From contig JAPLSP010000667.1 of assembly GCA_026398575.1 (NCBI GenBank), positions 1 to 7,650 of the forward strand: 7,650 nucleotides of DNA. Reading direction: 5' to 3'. Below are positions 6,801-7,650 of the stretch, piece by piece. Under the pieces are notes generated by a model that worked only from the letters and a program-made list of their open reading frames with translations, was not told the DNA's origin and made no database searches. The first letter of the stretch is position 1. Every line of letters begins with the position of its first letter. Made by a program: the position numbers and the translations under genes. Source of the stretch: Candidatus Sumerlaeota bacterium (lineage in GTDB: Bacteria; Sumerlaeota; Sumerlaeia; JADFCT01).

Positions 6801-7364
6801 TTTTCCGGCGGTATCCTGAAAACATACTTGCATGGTCGGGGTGGAACCCGTGGCAAGCGCAATCACCACCCGCGTCGTGGGATCATCCTCATGAATCGCC
6901 ACGCCGTTGATTTTCTTTCCGGGAGATTGGACCAGAACGGCGAAGCGGTTGGGCTTGTCGGGAGGGCACTCCGGCCCCCAACAAATCGCCTTTTTGAAAA
7001 GGAATTTGCCTTGCTCATTGGTCGTAGTCCGCGCAACTACGCGGTCTCCCGCGCCGGCCAGGCCGTGGGAATAATAGAGGATGACCTCCGCTCCCGCGAT
7101 TCCCTGCTGTCGCTCATCAATCGCTTTGCCGATCACGTCGTATCGCCGCACGGAGGCCAGGCGCGCCTCCATCCGCAGCTTCTCTGCGGCGGGCCAGGCC
7201 CTGCCGCCGCCGGGCGCCCCCGCGTTCGATAGTGCGCTTTTCCGGCAGCTTATCGGCGCGAGGCTGGCTATTCCCAACATCAAACAGAATCCGGCGATTC
7301 GCAGGCAGCTCGCCCAATCAATGATTCGGCATAAGCGAGTTGGCTTTGTGCGAATGAACAGCAT
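3882..7364 (-). CDS. Exported carboxypeptidase-regulatory-like multi-repeat protein
   Basis: Numbering is from the ATG at 7364 (1160 residues), chosen because AAGGG lies nine bases upstream; a TTG at 7400 would add twelve residues and spoil the signal peptide's short basic start. An N-terminal basic stretch and hydrophobic core end at LAPISC with Cys40, suggesting export and possibly lipid attachment, although Pro at -3 of the lipobox is atypical. The rest is about eleven repeats of a transthyretin/CarboxypepD_reg-like beta sandwich, each starting G-x-V or G-x-I, then a turn with G-x-P-I or P-V, a short strand, and a T-D-A-x-G-x-F-type strand. They begin at about residues 77, 178, 277, 384, 484, 568, 676, 766, 861, 967 and 1071. 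Examples are GRVTWPDGAPAADAHVILTY with TDAEGRYVF, and GQVFNPKGKPVRGAAIEVW with TDVDGWFQL. No peptidase, glycosidase or sorting domain is seen. Such modules usually serve as structural or carbohydrate/protein-binding spacers at the cell surface. The precise role is unknown. Confidence 0.85.
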   Translation of the reverse strand: MLFIRTKPTRLCRIIDWASCLRIAGFCLMLGIASLAPISCRKSALSNAGAPGGGRAWPAAEKLRMEARLASVRRYDVIGKAIDERQQGIAGAEVILYYSHGLAGAGDRVVARTTTNEQGKFLFKKAICWGPECPPDKPNRFAVLVQSPGKKINGVAIHEDDPTTRVVIALATGSTPTMQVCFQDTAGKPIPDVKVLPHSFIANTLPNANESWRPATELVETWKDTGFFSAVTGADGQTSVPESLDGSDAVYRMEKEGYATAYARRPYNRTLYPSARVEGRVTWPDGAPAADAHVILTYSSYQNSFSYGTITDAEGRYVFTDAPCSGFNEVKNNAPPSTRRDNNVKLTAMDLRPNSHCIEKVVSLFLEPGQRAVRDIQLGPGWNISGVLVEISSQQPVPGMRIMTSSYNNWRSVVTDAQGRFRFKVPDGEYGCIRWVKQEHGSLALDMRWLENYQNVLYSFRTPIAKDIENLAVPIRIMPLAPLKGRVVGANGQGIANTEITLNLEGPAVRCDSQGFFTLPAVASDRENLICALVWDERNRRMIEVYTLWQPGTGDMLLQVETEKFRDFAGVMMDQNNHPVPNLQLLCYPVCRGKTWKERFSTTFTSDPAGKFVFPALDPKGSYCMRLSLPNNGRERNLQPEEIRFDLAKQPSRATSPTVFRIGIYPKYLTPPYTHTLAGRILSSKDNSPIAGALVQSWRMPRREQLSYCQFQTGENGEFLIDQLGDGTVELSVRAKGYVNKTFRLPSNKLQLQLTLEPCPPSPQYYIFVGDEKQNPIRNAKVEMSIFDDSARACPIGKLRGETKQYGDIVFTWTPPADRELSNYFGILRCEAPGYIPHFQGFQLGQDFGVKAVMRPEGPPLRGQVFNPKGKPVRGAAIEVWHILSEEFGQDNSHAAWISRVTSITAVTDVDGWFQLRRLRYQDNVVFQVKAKGSEMTYGHFTPKTGAITSVTLQAARAQQSPQPTGILRGQVVAEGGGALPKRLRVMIRSKSGWPYHNASQAVGADGAFELRDLPANEYCVSCDQYLANNDPSQPVIWSSEQAMFGSDASVEVKAGQASQTALTVHPSYLARGKVICKQRSYYPGGAVSIHFTRAGAFSGHAPVRPDGSWVTHLLEGENATHLGQDYEFCETIFCGSLSKICVKRNIAENYFTLSIDPSR

Positions 7365-7373
7365 CCTCTTCGT

Positions 7374-7378
7374 CCCTT
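7374..7378 (-). promoter_or_regulatory. Shine-Dalgarno-like AAGGG deciding the start at 7364
   Basis: On the minus strand AAGGG is followed by nine bases and then ATG at 7364. The TTG at 7400 has no such element at a useful distance. The sequence between (ACGAAGAGG) is itself purine-rich, which is favourable for initiation. Confidence 0.45.
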
Positions 7379-7510
7379 GGGTCCTCTGCCCCTTGGGCAA
7401 TCCGGCGCGGCAGGGGTGGAGTGTATCATTGCCTCCTGGATGATATTAATCCATACCGTATAAATATATCAGCCATCCTGAAATGACTACATAAATCAAA
7501 CAGGATGACA

Positions 7511-7536
7511 GCAAACGACAACATGTTGTCGTTCGC
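7511..7536. promoter_or_regulatory. 26-bp near-perfect palindrome, candidate operator
   Basis: The central 20 bases (7514-7533, AACGACAACATGTTGTCGTT) are a perfect palindrome without a loop. Two more pairs extend it outward after one mismatch, giving 12 of 13 matched positions per half. No T-run follows on either strand, so it is not a terminator. A site for a homodimeric repressor (TetR, LacI or GntR type) is the simplest reading. It lies about 147 bases upstream of the exported-protein start and about 45 bases upstream of a possible rightward start at 7581. Confidence 0.55.
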
Positions 7537-7555
7537 AGCATGATAAGGGCCTAGG

Positions 7556-7582
7556 ATTTTTTCAAACTCTGTTAGAAAAAAT
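7556..7582. other. AT-only hairpin with 8-bp perfect arms
   Basis: ATTTTTTC (7556-7563) and GAAAAAAT (7575-7582) are exact reverse complements separated by eleven bases. The stem is almost all A-T and therefore weak as RNA. It could be a bent or easily melted DNA element or a remnant of a repeat; no function can be assigned. Confidence 0.35.
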
Positions 7583-7650
7583 GTCCGATTGCGGCGCCAG
7601 AGAATTAGATGGCTTGTTCATGGCGTCCGTGCCTGTTGCTGAAAATCCGT

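Larger units (their letters stand above)
7365..7650. other. Intergenic region upstream of the exported-protein gene
   Basis: This stretch must contain the promoter of the minus-strand exported-protein gene. The part from about 7441 to 7500 is distinctly AT-rich, unlike the coding regions, as expected for a promoter, but I could not place -35/-10 boxes with confidence. It also holds an inverted repeat with 7-bp arms (CATCCTG 7474-7480, CAGGATG 7501-7507), a 26-bp palindrome (7511-7536) and an AT-rich hairpin (7556-7582). A plus-strand frame opens with ATG at 7581 (MSDCGARELDG...) and is still open at the window edge after 23 codons. It lacks a good ribosome binding site, so I do not call it as a gene. 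Confidence 0.5.

Noticed and set aside
6459..7232. 257-codon plus-strand open frame opposite the exported-protein gene
   Set aside because: It is antisense to the clearly modular exported protein and has Arg/Gly-rich composition typical of a shadow frame.
7275..7434. Small minus-strand frame starting at ATG 7429 just after GGAGG
   Set aside because: The GGAGG lies only two bases before the ATG, too close for initiation. The frame of about 50 codons differs from that of the exported protein and shows no protein character, so an upstream regulatory ORF is not supported.

Overview
The window appears to come from a GC-rich, Gram-negative-type bacterium. I cannot fix the lineage. The giant secreted carboxypeptidase-regulatory-like protein, the large polytopic membrane protein with a soluble C-terminal tail, the orphan GAF sensor kinase, and the short G+C-rich tandem repeats tolerated inside coding frames recall uncultured lineages around the Planctomycetota, Lentisphaerota/Kiritimatiellota, Hydrogenedentota and Sumerlaeota. 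That placement is an impression, not a demonstration.

Layout. Bases 1-142 are a leader with no convincing gene. Bases 143-2419 (+) encode a membrane protein of about 758 residues that resembles GT-C-type glycosyltransferase-like proteins. Its first 50 or so codons are made of a palindromic repeat element (two 39-bp inverted arms plus a 21-bp tandem duplication of the outer left arm). Two further in-frame simple-repeat insertions lie in its extramembrane loops. Convergent to it, after only three bases, bases 2423-3736 (-) encode a soluble GAF-domain histidine kinase with no response regulator beside it. A gap of about 145 bases carrying an inverted-plus-direct repeat follows. Bases 3882-7364 (-) encode a secreted, possibly lipid-anchored protein of about 1160 residues, built from roughly eleven repeated beta-sandwich modules. 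Bases 7365-7650 are an intergenic region with a 26-bp near-perfect palindrome, an AT-rich hairpin and an open frame running off the window edge.

The three genes do not form a recognisable pathway. Two are plausibly envelope-associated (a lipid-linked sugar type transferase or related membrane protein, and an exported multi-domain beta protein), and the third is a cytoplasmic sensor. I see no RNA gene, CRISPR array, insertion sequence or defence system. The most interesting signal is non-genic: three kinds of repetitive DNA have colonised one membrane-protein gene without breaking its frame, each in a part that does not cross the membrane. I did not find evidence for a new multi-gene system.
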